From the NCBI GenBank assembly GCA_947627245.1, contig CANQVH010000041.1, forward strand, positions 1 to 32,803: a DNA stretch of 32,803 nt. Direction: 5' to 3'. The notes beneath the pieces were generated by a model that ran no database searches, was not told the DNA's origin, and saw nothing but the letters and a program-made list of their open reading frames with translations. Positions 15,857 through 25,166 of this stretch are shown here, piece after piece. Source of the stretch: an uncultured Lachnospiraceae bacterium (GTDB taxonomy: Bacteria; Bacillota; Clostridia; Lachnospirales; Lachnospiraceae). Position numbers and translations under genes: made by a program. The number at the start of each line of letters is the position of its first letter. Within the stretch, counting starts at the first letter, position 1.

Positions 15857-17305
15857 TTAGTCTCTCATTTCACCCAGATAATAGAATCCCTTGCATTCCT
15901 TCAGATACACATCCACAATCGTCCCAATCAGCTTGCTGTCGCCCGGAAAATGCACAAGCAGATTGTTGCTCAGGCGTCCTGTGACGAGGCTCTTATCCTG
16001 CTCGTTGACCGATTCGACGAGCACCGGAAGCGTCTGTCCTTCCACGCGCTTCGACATCTCCTGCGAAATTTCCTGCACGAGAGCAAGCAGGCGGTTGAAT
16101 CGATCCTTCACAACGTCCTCCGGCACCTGATCCTCCATGACCGCGGCAGGCGTTCCCGTCCGCTTCGAGTAGATAAAGGTAAATGCGCTGTCGTAGCGCG
16201 CTTTGCGCACGACGTCCAGCGTCTCCTGAAAATCCTCCTCCGTCTCGCCCGGAAAACCGACGATGATGTCCGTCGTGATCGACAGATCCGGCATCTGCGC
16301 ACGCAGCCTGTCCACAAGCGCAAGATACTGCTCCTTCGTGTATCTGCGGTTCATCTTTTTCAGAATCTCCGTGCTCCCGGACTGCAAAGGCAGATGCAGA
16401 TGACGACAGATCTTTTTCGAGTCCTTCATGACCGCGATCAGCTCATCCGAAAGATCCTTCGGATGCGAAGTCATGAAGCGGATGCGCTCCAGACCTTCAA
16501 TCTGTTCTACACGCCGCAGCAGTTGCGCGAACGTGATCGGCTCGTCCAGATTTTTCCCGTAGGAATTGACGTTCTGACCGAGCAGCATGACCTCCTTCAC
16601 GCCGTCCGCCACAAGGCGTTCGATCTCGCAGAGGATATCCTCCGGCTTTCGGCTGCGCTCTCGCCCGCGCACATAGGGCACGATGCAGTAGCTGCAGAAA
16701 TTGTTGCAGCCGAACATGATATTGACGCCGGACTTGAAAGAATACGTGCGCTCCGTCGGCAAATCCTCGACGATCTTGTCTGTATCCTTCCAGACGTCGA
16801 CGATCATGCGGTCGGAATCCAGCGCCGTCCACAGAAGCTCCGCAAATTTGAAAATGTTGTGCGTTCCGAACACAAGGTTCACGAAGCGGTAACTCTTCTG
16901 AATCCGCGCGACCTCCTCCGGCTCCTGCATCATACAACCGCACAGAGCGACCTTCATGCCCGGATTTTTCTTTTTATAATTTGATACCAAACCGAGATGT
17001 CCGTACACCTTCTGATTCGCGTTTTCACGCACCGTACAGGTATTGTAGATCACAAAATCCGCGGCCTCGTCCTCTGTGAGCTCATACCCGGCCGTTTCCA
17101 GAACTCCGCGCAGCTTCTCTGAATCCCTTGCGTTCATCTGGCAGCCCATATTGAAAACACACGCCCTCGGACGACGGCCGTTCTCCTGCGCAAAATCATC
17201 CGTCCACTGACGGCATTTCTCTATGAAATAATACTGGCGCTCAGGCTCTGAGAGAGGCGGCTGCTCATTCAGATTTATCCTGCCAAAACCAATATTCTGA
17301 TTCAT
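15857..17305 (-). CDS. miaB: tRNA-2-methylthio-N6-dimethylallyladenosine synthase
   Basis: MiaB is a radical-SAM methylthiotransferase acting on i6A37 of tRNA, the product of MiaA. The N-terminal UPF0004 domain carries cluster cysteines in FNMGCQMNARDSEK, YNTCTVRENA and LCGCMMQEPE. The radical-SAM cluster is GCNNFCSYCIVPYVRGRERS, and a TRAM-like domain closes the protein. I place the start at ATG 17305 (MNQNIGFGRINL, 482 residues). The frame stays open upstream to 17437, but that part overlaps the antitoxin gene and does not look like MiaB. Confidence 0.96.
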   Translation of the reverse strand: MNQNIGFGRINLNEQPPLSEPERQYYFIEKCRQWTDDFAQENGRRPRACVFNMGCQMNARDSEKLRGVLETAGYELTEDEAADFVIYNTCTVRENANQKVYGHLGLVSNYKKKNPGMKVALCGCMMQEPEEVARIQKSYRFVNLVFGTHNIFKFAELLWTALDSDRMIVDVWKDTDKIVEDLPTERTYSFKSGVNIMFGCNNFCSYCIVPYVRGRERSRKPEDILCEIERLVADGVKEVMLLGQNVNSYGKNLDEPITFAQLLRRVEQIEGLERIRFMTSHPKDLSDELIAVMKDSKKICRHLHLPLQSGSTEILKKMNRRYTKEQYLALVDRLRAQMPDLSITTDIIVGFPGETEEDFQETLDVVRKARYDSAFTFIYSKRTGTPAAVMEDQVPEDVVKDRFNRLLALVQEISQEMSKRVEGQTLPVLVESVNEQDKSLVTGRLSNNLLVHFPGDSKLIGTIVDVYLKECKGFYYLGEMRD

Positions 17306-17333
17306 ATCATCCCGCCCTTTCCTGTTCCTTTTC

Positions 17334-17519
17334 CTATTCCCAATTAATCTCCTGATGTGAAATGGTAGGACTTGTATCTTGTTTTGCATAAGCAATCGCT
17401 TGTATTTCATCAAGCTGTGGCTCATCCTCAGAGACAAACCGGACTAAGACCCTGAATATCGTCTCAATGTCCTTTTCATCAATTAAATCAATCAGATTTT
17501 TCAAGATTTCCTTACTCAT
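17334..17519 (-). CDS. Putative antitoxin of the RelE-like pair
   Basis: This 61-residue acidic protein (MSKEILKNLIDLIDEKDIET...) directly follows the RelE-like gene with a 10-nt gap and a GGAG ribosome binding site. I do not recognise a named family; its size, charge and position make it the likely antitoxin. No DNA-binding motif is obvious, so autoregulation is uncertain. It is markedly AT-rich compared with miaB and proA on either side. The order toxin-first, antitoxin-second resembles HigBA-type pairs. Confidence 0.6.
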   Translation of the reverse strand: MSKEILKNLIDLIDEKDIETIFRVLVRFVSEDEPQLDEIQAIAYAKQDTSPTISHQEINWE

Positions 17520-17529
17520 TTTTGTTCTC

Positions 17530-17769
17530 CTATAATCCTTTATACGCTTCTCCTCTTGGTTTTATATCGTTAATAATAATTCTATCATTCTCTAATGTAA
17601 ATAATACACGCAAATCGCCAATCCTCAAGCGAAATTCTGATTGATATCTCTTTAATTTTTTTACATCTCCAAATGTCAATTTCTCAATTCCATCTTTTAT
17701 CCGCAGTTTCGTCGTCCTGTCACAAGCGTTTATATATTTTACCGCCTGTTTCTTATACTCGATCTGCAA
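17530..17769 (-). CDS. RelE/ParE-superfamily toxin
   Basis: The 79-residue protein follows the RelE pattern: an N-terminal helix with YKKQAVKYINACD, the middle IEKLTFGDVKKLKR, and a C-terminal sheet with FRLRIGDLRVLFT and INDIKPRGEAY. RelE-type toxins are ribosome-dependent mRNA endonucleases; the conserved Arg residues fit that, but ParE (gyrase) cannot be excluded. The start is TTG at 17769, supported by AAGGAG 6 nt upstream; there is no ATG nearby. The pair sits between the MTHFS-ProA gene and miaB and is much more AT-rich than either, which suggests an insertion. Confidence 0.8.
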   Translation of the reverse strand: MQIEYKKQAVKYINACDRTTKLRIKDGIEKLTFGDVKKLKRYQSEFRLRIGDLRVLFTLENDRIIINDIKPRGEAYKGL

Positions 17770-17800
17770 TTATAACTCCTTTCCTTTCTGCAAATTCTTT

Positions 17801-19600
17801 TCAAGGCCGCACCTGCCCGTTTCCGAAAATAATGTATTTCGTCGTCGTCAGCGCCTCAAGCCCCATCGGCCCCCTTGCGTGCAGCTTCTGCGTGCTGATG
17901 CCGATCTCCGCGCCGAAACCGAACTCAAAGCCGTCGGTAAAGCGCGTCGAAGCGTTGACATACACGGCCGCCGCGTCGATCTCGTCAAGGAAACGCATGG
18001 CATTCGCATAATCACGCGTGATGATTGCTTCGGAATGCCCGGTATTGTAGCGGTTGATATGCGTGATCGCCTCGTCGAGCGAGGAGACCGTCTTGATGGA
18101 GAGAATGTAGTCCAGATATTCTTTCCCCCAGTCCTCCTCCGTCGCGGGAACGCCTCCCTCAAAGCAGGACAGCGCCTGCTCGTCGCCGCGCAGCTCGACA
18201 TGATGTTCGTCCAGACGCTTCTTTAATGCCGACAACAGTTCTTTTTCTATCTTTTCATGCACCACGATCGACTCACAGGCATTGCAGACGCCGATGCGCT
18301 GTGTCTTCGCATTGTTGATGGTCTCGACCGCCATGTCAAGATCCGCCGACTCGTCGACATAAATATGGCAGTTTCCGGTTCCCGTCTCAATCACCGGGAT
18401 CGTGCTCTTCTCAACCACGGTGCGGATGAGTCCTGCGCCGCCGCGCGGAATCAGCACATCGACATATTCCTTCAGGCACATGAAGCGCGCCGTCGTCTCT
18501 CTGTCTGTCACCGGGATCAACTGCAGCGCACGGCGCGAAATGCCGCACGACTCAAGCGCGCGCCCGAGCACCTGCACGATCGCGGTGTTGGAGCGGATCG
18601 CGTCGCTTCCGCCCTTTAAGATCACGGCGTTGCCTGTCTTGAAGCACAGACCAAACGCGTCGGCCGTGACGTTCGGACGAGATTCGTAAATGATCCCGAT
18701 CACGCCGAGCGGCACTCTCCTGCGCCCGATCAGCAGTCCGTTCGGCCGCTGCTTCATCTCGGAGATCTCACCGATCGGATCATCGAGCCGCGCGATCTGA
18801 CGCAGTCCCTCCGCCATACCCTCAATCCGGCTCTCGTTCAGCATCAGCCGGTCGACAAGGCCCTCCGGCATATGATTCTGCCTCGCGCGCGCGATATCCT
18901 CCGCATTCGCCCTCAGGAGATCCTCACGATATGCAACGAGATCTTCCGCCGCCTTCAGAAGCGCCTCATTCTTCTGCGCCGTTGTAAGCTTCCTCAGCAC
19001 CGGCTCCATCGCCCGCGCGCTCTGTCCGATCGCAGTGAGCAGCACGTCCGGATCCGCGAACATCCTCTGTTCCGTAACAAGATACTGCGGCAGGATATCA
19101 TATTCATCCGCAGGCACCTCGTCCATGATCTGAAATTCAAACGCTGCGGCGACCGTCGTATGAGCAGTATGCGCCGACAGATAACGGTCGTAAAATCCCT
19201 TTCCGTAACCGCAGCGATGCCGCCGCGCGTCGAATCCCACGCCCGGCACGATCAGAAGCGCGTCCTCGTCGTGCGCTTCCTCACAAGATGAAACCGGCTC
19301 CGGAATCCTGAAATATCCCGGAGCGACGTCCTGATATGATCTGATATAATAAAAGGTCATCTCGTTCCCCTGCACACGGGGAGCTGCGACCTTCTTTCCC
19401 ATCTTCCATGCTTTTTCTGTCAACTGCTTTGTCGAAACCTCGCCCTTGCAATCCATATACACATAGACGGTCCCGGCTCTCTCGAACGCGTCCGTTTCCA
19501 TGATCCGCTCACAGATACGCTTGCTCTTCTCTCGGATCTCCTCCGCTGTAAGCTCTTTCCTGCGCTCGATGACATGCGCCCTAATTTCCTTTTTTTCCAT
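17801..19600 (-). CDS. proA: Fusion: 5-formyltetrahydrofolate cyclo-ligase + glutamate-5-semialdehyde dehydrogenase (ProA)
   Basis: One uninterrupted frame of about 599 residues encodes two enzymes. Residues about 1-190 are MTHFS, which converts 5-formyl-THF to 5,10-methenyl-THF with [20 protein letters not shown] start, [20 protein letters not shown] and DRYL. From about residue 198 a complete ProA (gamma-glutamyl-phosphate reductase) follows: [38 protein letters not shown], the catalytic Cys (C439) in [10 protein letters not shown] and C-terminal [18 protein letters not shown]. The joint has no linker longer than a few residues and no frameshift. The start is taken as ATG 19600 (GGGTGA upstream); an in-frame GTG lies at 19609. 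It overlaps the DUF896 gene by 20 nt, and proB is two genes upstream, so proline synthesis is kept in one operon. Confidence 0.93.
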   Translation of the reverse strand: MEKKEIRAHVIERRKELTAEEIREKSKRICERIMETDAFERAGTVYVYMDCKGEVSTKQLTEKAWKMGKKVAAPRVQGNEMTFYYIRSYQDVAPGYFRIPEPVSSCEEAHDEDALLIVPGVGFDARRHRCGYGKGFYDRYLSAHTAHTTVAAAFEFQIMDEVPADEYDILPQYLVTEQRMFADPDVLLTAIGQSARAMEPVLRKLTTAQKNEALLKAAEDLVAYREDLLRANAEDIARARQNHMPEGLVDRLMLNESRIEGMAEGLRQIARLDDPIGEISEMKQRPNGLLIGRRRVPLGVIGIIYESRPNVTADAFGLCFKTGNAVILKGGSDAIRSNTAIVQVLGRALESCGISRRALQLIPVTDRETTARFMCLKEYVDVLIPRGGAGLIRTVVEKSTIPVIETGTGNCHIYVDESADLDMAVETINNAKTQRIGVCNACESIVVHEKIEKELLSALKKRLDEHHVELRGDEQALSCFEGGVPATEEDWGKEYLDYILSIKTVSSLDEAITHINRYNTGHSEAIITRDYANAMRFLDEIDAAAVYVNASTRFTDGFEFGFGAEIGISTQKLHARGPMGLEALTTTKYIIFGNGQVRP

Positions 19601-19799
19601 ATTTTTCACCCAGATTCTCTATTTTCCCGTCTTTGTTGATGACGTCGATATTGTCAAGCTGCCCGCGCAGATTCCTGCGTACCGCCTCGATGTATTCCCT
19701 GCGAAGCTCCGCCTGTTCCTGCCGCTCCGCTTCCGTCAGCCCTTCCGCCTTTGATTTCCGCGCCAACTCGTTGATGCGCTGCAGTTTCATGTCGTCCAT
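19581..19799 (-). CDS. DUF896 family protein (YnzC-like)
   Basis: The 72-residue helical protein [20 protein letters not shown] (residues 1-20) then [20 protein letters not shown] matches the DUF896 family, whose members form a short helical hairpin. Its function is not established, although the Bacillus relatives lie near SOS-controlled genes. A GAGGAGGTG site precedes the ATG. It begins 12 nt after proB and overlaps the next gene by 20 nt, so all three are co-transcribed. Confidence 0.88.
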   Translation of the reverse strand: MDDMKLQRINELARKSKAEGLTEAERQEQAELRREYIEAVRRNLRGQLDNIDVINKDGKIENLGEKYGKKGN

Positions 19800-19811
19800 C
19801 CATGCACCTCC

Positions 19812-20654
19812 TCACAGCTCGTCTTCCAATATATCGATCAGATGAAACTCCGTCTGCGGATTTGCCTGAAAGAGCGTCCCGATCCTGTCCCCGCGCACGA
19901 TCTTGTGAAGCACATGGAAATCCGCGCCGCTCGCGATCACCATATCCGCGCCCGCCGCCGTCGCAACCTTCGCGGCGGAAAGCTTCGTAGCCATACCGCC
20001 CGTTCCGACATCGCTGCCGCTGCCCTTGCCCATGTGCATCAGCTCATCGTCCAGCTCCGCCACCGTGTCGATAAACTGCGCGTCCGGATGCTTGTGCGGA
20101 TCGTCCGTATAAAGTCCCTCGATATCCGAAAGCAGGATCAGCATATCCCCGCCGACCAGCGCGGTCACGATCGCGGAAAGCATATCGTTGTCACCGAACT
20201 GAATCTCGTAGGTCGCCACCGTATCGTTCTCATTCACGATCGGGATCGCGCCCAGCCGAAGCAGCTCTTCGAACGTATTGGTAGCATTTTTCCTGCTCAG
20301 GTTGTCCACCATCGTATTTTTCGTCATCAGGACCTGCGCCGCCTGATGCCCGTACTCGCCAAACAGCTTCTGATAGATCATCATCAACTGCGCCTGACCG
20401 ATCGCGGCGCACGCCTGCTTTTCGGCGACATTTTTAGGTCTGTGATGGAATCCGATCACCTGCCGTCCGACCGCGATTGCGCCGGAGGATACCAGAATCA
20501 CATCCTTCCCGGTATTTTTCAGATCACAAAGCTCGCGCACCAGAATCTCAAGCTTTGTCAGATTCAGGGCTCCCGTCTCACTGTGCGTGATGCAGGAGCT
20601 CCCGATCTTCACAATAATGCGTTTTTTGTCGTTCAGTCCCTCTCTGTTGCCCAT
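19812..20654 (-). CDS. proB: Glutamate 5-kinase
   Basis: ProB phosphorylates glutamate to gamma-glutamyl phosphate, the substrate of the ProA half of the downstream fusion. The amino-acid-kinase fold is clear: KKRIIVKIGSSCIT, ILVSSGAIAVGRQVIGF, PIVNENDTVATYEIQFGDND and SDVGTGGMATKLSAAKVATA. At 280 residues it lacks the C-terminal PUA domain of the longer E. coli-type enzyme. GAGGAG sits 6 nt before the ATG. The 139-nt gap upstream (20655-20793) has no clear promoter or gene. Confidence 0.95.
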   Translation of the reverse strand: MGNREGLNDKKRIIVKIGSSCITHSETGALNLTKLEILVRELCDLKNTGKDVILVSSGAIAVGRQVIGFHHRPKNVAEKQACAAIGQAQLMMIYQKLFGEYGHQAAQVLMTKNTMVDNLSRKNATNTFEELLRLGAIPIVNENDTVATYEIQFGDNDMLSAIVTALVGGDMLILLSDIEGLYTDDPHKHPDAQFIDTVAELDDELMHMGKGSGSDVGTGGMATKLSAAKVATAAGADMVIASGADFHVLHKIVRGDRIGTLFQANPQTEFHLIDILEDEL

Positions 20655-20793
20655 GAAAAACTCCTCGTCTGTTCAGTTCCTTCACAGATGCAATTCGCAA
20701 ATCCATGCAAAATCACTTCGTCGATGAATTTGCTCACATCTGCATCATATTTCTATGGCCTCATCAGCGAGTGATTCAGCCTGTGCGAAGCTT

Positions 20794-22452
20794 CTATCTC
20801 GCCAGTCCGATCTTGCGCAGCGCGCGGATAATCAGATGCCCCTTGGGGAAGGTCGCCAGTTCATCGATTGTGATTCCCCGGAACGAGACGAGTCCGACGC
20901 AGTAGATCAGAATCCCCGCCAGCACGGAGAGCACGGTAGATACGGTATTGCCCGCAAATGTATTGAATACGGTATAGACCACATACACGGCGGCGGCCAT
21001 GATGATCGACGCCAGCGCCGGGACGACAAAGGTCTTGTACCATTCCTGCCGATAGCTCATGTAACGCGCGATCGCAATTCCGTTCAGCACGCAGATGACA
21101 GCCGCAAAGAAAATGTTCGCATAGACCACCGCATAGATATTGAGATTGGCGGTCGTCAGAAGCAGATACAGCAGAGCCAGATGCAGCACCAGCGCGATCG
21201 TGCAGTTGACCAGCGGAGTCTTCAGCCGCCCGAGTCCCTGCAGAATGCCGGTCGTGAGCGTGGACAGCGCGTAAAAGATGATCATCAGCGCACCGGCCTG
21301 CATGATCCCTACAGAAAGCGGCACGCCGGTCTCCTGCGTAAACAGCATCGTAATGATCGGCTTCGCGAGCGCGGCCATCCCGGCCGCACACGGGATCGTC
21401 AGCAGCATCGTAAAGCGTATGGAAACCTTGATCTTCTGCCTTGCCTCCACACGATTCCGATTCGCCATCGCGGCGGTCAGGCTCGGCACGATCGACGGCG
21501 CAAGACAGGAAGCAAGCGCAAGCGGCACGTTCATCAGCACACGGAACTGCCCGGAATAGACGCCCCAGATCGTTCCGTACTGCGCGTCCGTGTAGCCCTG
21601 CCCCTTTAGAACCTTAAAGAAAATCCCCTGATCTACGACATTGCTGATATTATAAACGACTGTACTCAAAATGACCGGAAGGATCGTCAGAATCAAAAGA
21701 CGGTAGATTGTCACGGTCGATTCCTGCACACCGCTGTGGTCCTTGCGCATATTGCGCGCAAGGGTATTCTTCTGCATGGTGTACATTGCCATCATAAAGA
21801 TGAGCGCGATCGTGATACTCGCAACCGTACCGAAGGTTCCTCCGGCCGCGCCCCACGCAGGCCCAAGAGAAGCGTTCCCCTCGCTCACGGCCAGCGACTC
21901 GCCGTAGCTGAACATGATGCCCGCGCAGACAAGCGTGATCACGGCATTTGCAATCTGCTCGATCACTTGGGAAACCGCGGTCGGCACCATCGTGGAATAG
22001 CCCTGAAAATACCCACGGAACGTCCCGATAATCGCTGAGATAAAGATCGCCGGCGCAAGTACGCGGAGACTGTATTTCGCGAGCTCATAGGACATCAGAT
22101 ATTTCGTGATCGCCCCTGCGAAAATATAGGTCAGAAGCGCAAGCGAACCCCCTGAGAGCAGTGCAAAACGCACCGCACACAAGAATACCTTGTGTGCGTT
22201 GCGATATTCGCCTCTGTGGACGCGCTCCGATACCAGCTTGGAGATCGCGAGCGGCAGATTAAAGCACGAGATCATCAGAATGATCGCATAGATCTCATTT
22301 GACGTCGAATAGTAGCTGATCCCTTCGTTTCCCAGCGTATTCAAAAGGGGGATTCGGTAGATCAGTCCTATGATCTTCGCAATGATCGAAGCCGCCGCGA
22401 GGATCGATCCCTGAACTAAAAAATTGTTTCGACTCTTCGTTTTCTCTTTCAC
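20794..22452 (-). CDS. SpoVB/MurJ-type lipid-linked oligosaccharide flippase
   Basis: This polytopic protein of about 550 residues has roughly 14 membrane segments and starts KTKSRNNFLVQGSILAAASI followed by IAKIIGLIYRIPLLNTLG, as in SpoVB and related MOP-superfamily exporters. Such proteins flip undecaprenyl-linked precursors; SpoVB works on the spore cortex, and vegetative paralogues also exist, so the exact role is uncertain. I choose a GTG start at 22452 because AGAGG lies 6 nt upstream and the family starts with KEKT-SR; the frame also has ATGs up to 22488, which have no good ribosome site. It follows the DUF3048 gene. Confidence 0.87.
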   Translation of the reverse strand: MKEKTKSRNNFLVQGSILAAASIIAKIIGLIYRIPLLNTLGNEGISYYSTSNEIYAIILMISCFNLPLAISKLVSERVHRGEYRNAHKVFLCAVRFALLSGGSLALLTYIFAGAITKYLMSYELAKYSLRVLAPAIFISAIIGTFRGYFQGYSTMVPTAVSQVIEQIANAVITLVCAGIMFSYGESLAVSEGNASLGPAWGAAGGTFGTVASITIALIFMMAMYTMQKNTLARNMRKDHSGVQESTVTIYRLLILTILPVILSTVVYNISNVVDQGIFFKVLKGQGYTDAQYGTIWGVYSGQFRVLMNVPLALASCLAPSIVPSLTAAMANRNRVEARQKIKVSIRFTMLLTIPCAAGMAALAKPIITMLFTQETGVPLSVGIMQAGALMIIFYALSTLTTGILQGLGRLKTPLVNCTIALVLHLALLYLLLTTANLNIYAVVYANIFFAAVICVLNGIAIARYMSYRQEWYKTFVVPALASIIMAAAVYVVYTVFNTFAGNTVSTVLSVLAGILIYCVGLVSFRGITIDELATFPKGHLIIRALRKIGLAR

Positions 22453-22512
22453 GTTAAACCTCTTCAATGGCAGCATTCGCGCGGACATTTCGTCTCAGAC
22501 CGCGGCAGCCTC

Positions 22513-23607
22513 TTATTCGGCGCTGACCTGAACTCTGTCGCTTTCCGTATCCAGCACGATGCAGACCCAAGTTTTGCCTTGGTTCAGCGTGATTTCATTG
22601 CCGCTCTCATCATAATATTTTGTCGGGGTAAAGTTGCCCGGTGCAAACTGGTCGTCCCAGCTTCCGCCGTCCTTACTCCATGTGACGTCGATCGCCTTGC
22701 CCTTCGTGATGTACTTTCCCTTTCCGCTCGTCACGACGTCAATATCCAGATAGGTATCGGAATCGACCTGATTCCTCCATGAGCAATACTGGAAAATGAT
22801 ATTGTCGTAGGAAAGCTGCGTGCCCGTCGTCAGATCGATCTGCGGGTCGCCAAACTGGAAGCGGTAATATTTTTCCGTCGACGGATCATACGTAAAATAA
22901 GCGTTATTATAGTCATAACCCGGAGATACATAGGTCGCGTCCTGCCCGTTCTCCAGCAGCACCGGCGCACCGTCGGCCGCGAACTGATAATGTCCGCCCT
23001 GCTCCAGATACCAGTCGGAGTATTCGCGCGGATAATTCAGGAAATCAATTCCCGCCTGAATCATATCGTAGTTCGTGAATACGTTGTGCGGAGCCGGGAA
23101 ATCATCGCCGCGATAGTAGACATACTCTTCCTCACCGCGTCCGGCGTCGTTCTCTCCGCTCAGACCGCTGATGTTGTATGTATCCTCGCTCCTCAAAAGC
23201 GGCAGCGCGTACCATGCCTGTCCGTAATGCAGATAGAAGGAATCAAACTCCCTCGCAAAGATGACATAATACTCACGGCTGCTGCGCACGGATCCAATGC
23301 GTTCCACATCCTGATAGTCCTCGAAGATCCCCATCAGTCGGGTGATTCCTCCCTCCACCGGAGCCTCGTAAACAATGGAAGCATTGCCGATGCCGGACTG
23401 CGGAAGCGCGTCATAGATATTGTTCAGCATGACAGAGATCGCCCTCTGCCGCCCGACGCTCTCCGGTACAAGCTTGCCTGTCAGGAAGCTGCGCACCATG
23501 CCGTTCCCCTCTTCCGCCGACACCGTGATCCCCTGTACGAAGCACCCTGTCAGCATCGCGGCCGCGCTTACCGCCGCAATCAGTCGTTTCAGATGTTTGT
23601 GTTTCAT
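22513..23607 (-). CDS. DUF3048 domain lipoprotein (YerB-like)
   Basis: The 364-residue protein has a basic N-terminus, a hydrophobic core and a lipobox LTGC (Cys about 22), so it should be anchored outside the membrane. The DUF3048 signatures follow: ISVMLNNIYDALPQSGIGNA, YEAPVEGGITRLMGIFEDY, IGSVRSSREYYVIFAREFDS, then in the C-terminal half ISKG-like GKAIDVTWSKDGG and GKTWVCIVLD. The function is unknown. Its ATG overlaps the ybeY stop (ATGA), a sign of translational coupling. GGGAGG lies 7 nt before the ATG. Confidence 0.85.
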   Translation of the reverse strand: MKHKHLKRLIAAVSAAAMLTGCFVQGITVSAEEGNGMVRSFLTGKLVPESVGRQRAISVMLNNIYDALPQSGIGNASIVYEAPVEGGITRLMGIFEDYQDVERIGSVRSSREYYVIFAREFDSFYLHYGQAWYALPLLRSEDTYNISGLSGENDAGRGEEEYVYYRGDDFPAPHNVFTNYDMIQAGIDFLNYPREYSDWYLEQGGHYQFAADGAPVLLENGQDATYVSPGYDYNNAYFTYDPSTEKYYRFQFGDPQIDLTTGTQLSYDNIIFQYCSWRNQVDSDTYLDIDVVTSGKGKYITKGKAIDVTWSKDGGSWDDQFAPGNFTPTKYYDESGNEITLNQGKTWVCIVLDTESDRVQVSAE

Positions 23608-24113
23608 GTTGATTCCTCCCTTGTAATATTTAGCTGATTCAGTATTTCCTCTTGTAAATGCTCCATCCTCGCAGCATCATCCTCTGTCATATGGTCGTAT
23701 CCGACCAGATGCAGAATGCTGTGCGTGATGAGAAACGCATATTCCCTCCGGACGGAATGACCGTACTCCTCCGCCTGCGCAAGCACATGATCCATCGACA
23801 GCACAATATCGCCCAGCAGCAGTTCCCCGGAATCCGGATCAAAACAGCCGACGTCCTCATTTTCAAGTATGGAAAAATCACCGGGCGTTCCGTATTCCGT
23901 CATCGGAAACGACAGGACATCCGTCGCGCAATCTATTCCCCGCTGTTCCCGATTGATCCTATGGATCTCCTCGTCTCCCGTGAGCAGCAGACCGACCCGC
24001 GCCTCATACGGACATTCTATATAGTCAAGACCGCCGCAGATCACGCGTTCCGCAAGCTTCTCAGGCTCCAGACCGGGAATCTCGCCGTATTCATTCTCAA
24101 AATCGATCGTCAT
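23604..24113 (-). CDS. ybeY: rRNA maturation endoribonuclease YbeY
   Basis: YbeY is a zinc metallo-RNase used in 16S rRNA 3'-end maturation and ribosome quality control. The zinc motif is H-x3-HLxGYDH in THSILHLVGYDH, preceded by GIDCATDVLSFPM and GELLLGDIVLS. I set the start at ATG 24113 (MTIDFENEYG, the usual family start; GGAG upstream). The frame stays open to a GTG at 24140 that has no good ribosome site. phoH precedes it by about 33 nt, the usual partner in Firmicutes. Confidence 0.95.
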   Translation of the reverse strand: MTIDFENEYGEIPGLEPEKLAERVICGGLDYIECPYEARVGLLLTGDEEIHRINREQRGIDCATDVLSFPMTEYGTPGDFSILENEDVGCFDPDSGELLLGDIVLSMDHVLAQAEEYGHSVRREYAFLITHSILHLVGYDHMTEDDAARMEHLQEEILNQLNITREEST

Positions 24114-24146
24114 AGTGCTCTCCGTCCACTCGTCAGGCACGCCGTC

Positions 24147-25166
24147 TCACCGTCTCCTGCCCTCGCGGCGCCTGTCTCTTGGCTTGTCCTTCTGCCTTTC
24201 TTTTTGTCTGTCCTTCTGCTCATACTCCTCATACGCGTTTACAATCCTCTGCACGAGCGGGTGCCGCACAACATCCTTGCTCGTCATCGCGCAGAAGCTG
24301 ATGCCCTCCACCCTGCCGAGCACCTTCATCGCGATGTCCAGCCCGGACGGACTTCCGGACGGAAGATCCTTCTGCGTAAGGTCCCCGGTCACTACCACCT
24401 TGGAACCGAAGCCGATCCTTGTCAGGAACATTTTCATCTGCGCAGGAGAAGTATTCTGCGCCTCATCCAATATGATAAACGCGTTGTCCAGCGTGCGTCC
24501 CCGCATATAGGCGAGCGGCGCCACCTCGATCAGCCCTCTCTCCATGTTCTTGAGAAAACTGTCCGAGCCCATGATCTGGTAGAGAGCGTCGTACAGCGGC
24601 CGCAGATACGGATCCACCTTGCTCTGAAGGTCGCCCGGAAGAAAACCAAGCTTCTCGCCCGCCTCGATCGCCGGCCGTGTAAGAATGATCCGTCCCACCT
24701 CGTCGTTCTTAAACGCGGTGATCGCCATCGCCATCGCCAGATATGTCTTTCCCGTGCCTGCAGGGCCCGTACCAAACACGACCATGTCCCGACGGATTGC
24801 GTCGACGTACTCCTTCTGTCCGAGCGTCTTCGGCTTGATCGGCTTGCCGTTCACCGTATGGCAAATGCAGTCGCCGTCCATCTCCACCATGGAATCCTGC
24901 TTTTCCTCCATCGACAGGGCGATCGCATAATCCACGTTCTGCTCCGTGATGATGTTCCCTCTGGAGGAAAGCACGCACAGGTTGTCAAAAATCTTCTTTG
25001 CCCGTTCCGCGTTGTCCGGACTTCCGAGGATCCTCGTCGCTCCGTCGCGGTTCAGCACCGTTACCGTAAGCGCGCGCTCAATCTTCTTCACGTACCGGTC
25101 AAACTGGCCGAAGATATTCTGCTCCTGTCCCGCCGGAATATTCAGCGGTACCTCAACCATACTCAT
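24147..25166 (-). CDS. PhoH-family ATPase (PhoL-like)
   Basis: This protein of about 339 residues has the PhoH P-loop GPAGTGKTYLAMAMA, the Walker B region AFIILDEAQNTSPAQMKMFL and TRIGFGSKVVVTGDLTQKDL. The N-terminal part resembles a KH-like region (VTVLNRDGATRILGSPDNAE). Members are thought to be RNA-related ATPases and are very often encoded next to ybeY, as here. The C-terminal tail is highly charged (KDRQKERQKDKPRDRRREGR). An AGGAGG inside the end of yqfD lies 12 nt before ATG 25166, so I prefer this start to the ATG at 25187. Confidence 0.92.
   Translation of the reverse strand: MSMVEVPLNIPAGQEQNIFGQFDRYVKKIERALTVTVLNRDGATRILGSPDNAERAKKIFDNLCVLSSRGNIITEQNVDYAIALSMEEKQDSMVEMDGDCICHTVNGKPIKPKTLGQKEYVDAIRRDMVVFGTGPAGTGKTYLAMAMAITAFKNDEVGRIILTRPAIEAGEKLGFLPGDLQSKVDPYLRPLYDALYQIMGSDSFLKNMERGLIEVAPLAYMRGRTLDNAFIILDEAQNTSPAQMKMFLTRIGFGSKVVVTGDLTQKDLPSGSPSGLDIAMKVLGRVEGISFCAMTSKDVVRHPLVQRIVNAYEEYEQKDRQKERQKDKPRDRRREGRRR

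Noticed and set aside
15767..16984. 405-codon + strand frame opposite miaB
   Set aside because: MiaB motifs on the minus strand are unambiguous; the + frame shows no family pattern.
17306..17437. Longer miaB start at 17437
   Set aside because: The extra 44 codons overlap the antitoxin gene and do not resemble MiaB; the ATG at 17305 matches the family length.
20634..20750. Short minus-strand open stretch before and into proB (DVSKFIDEVILHGF...)
   Set aside because: It looks somewhat protein-like but has no good start or ribosome site and overlaps proB in another frame; not supported.
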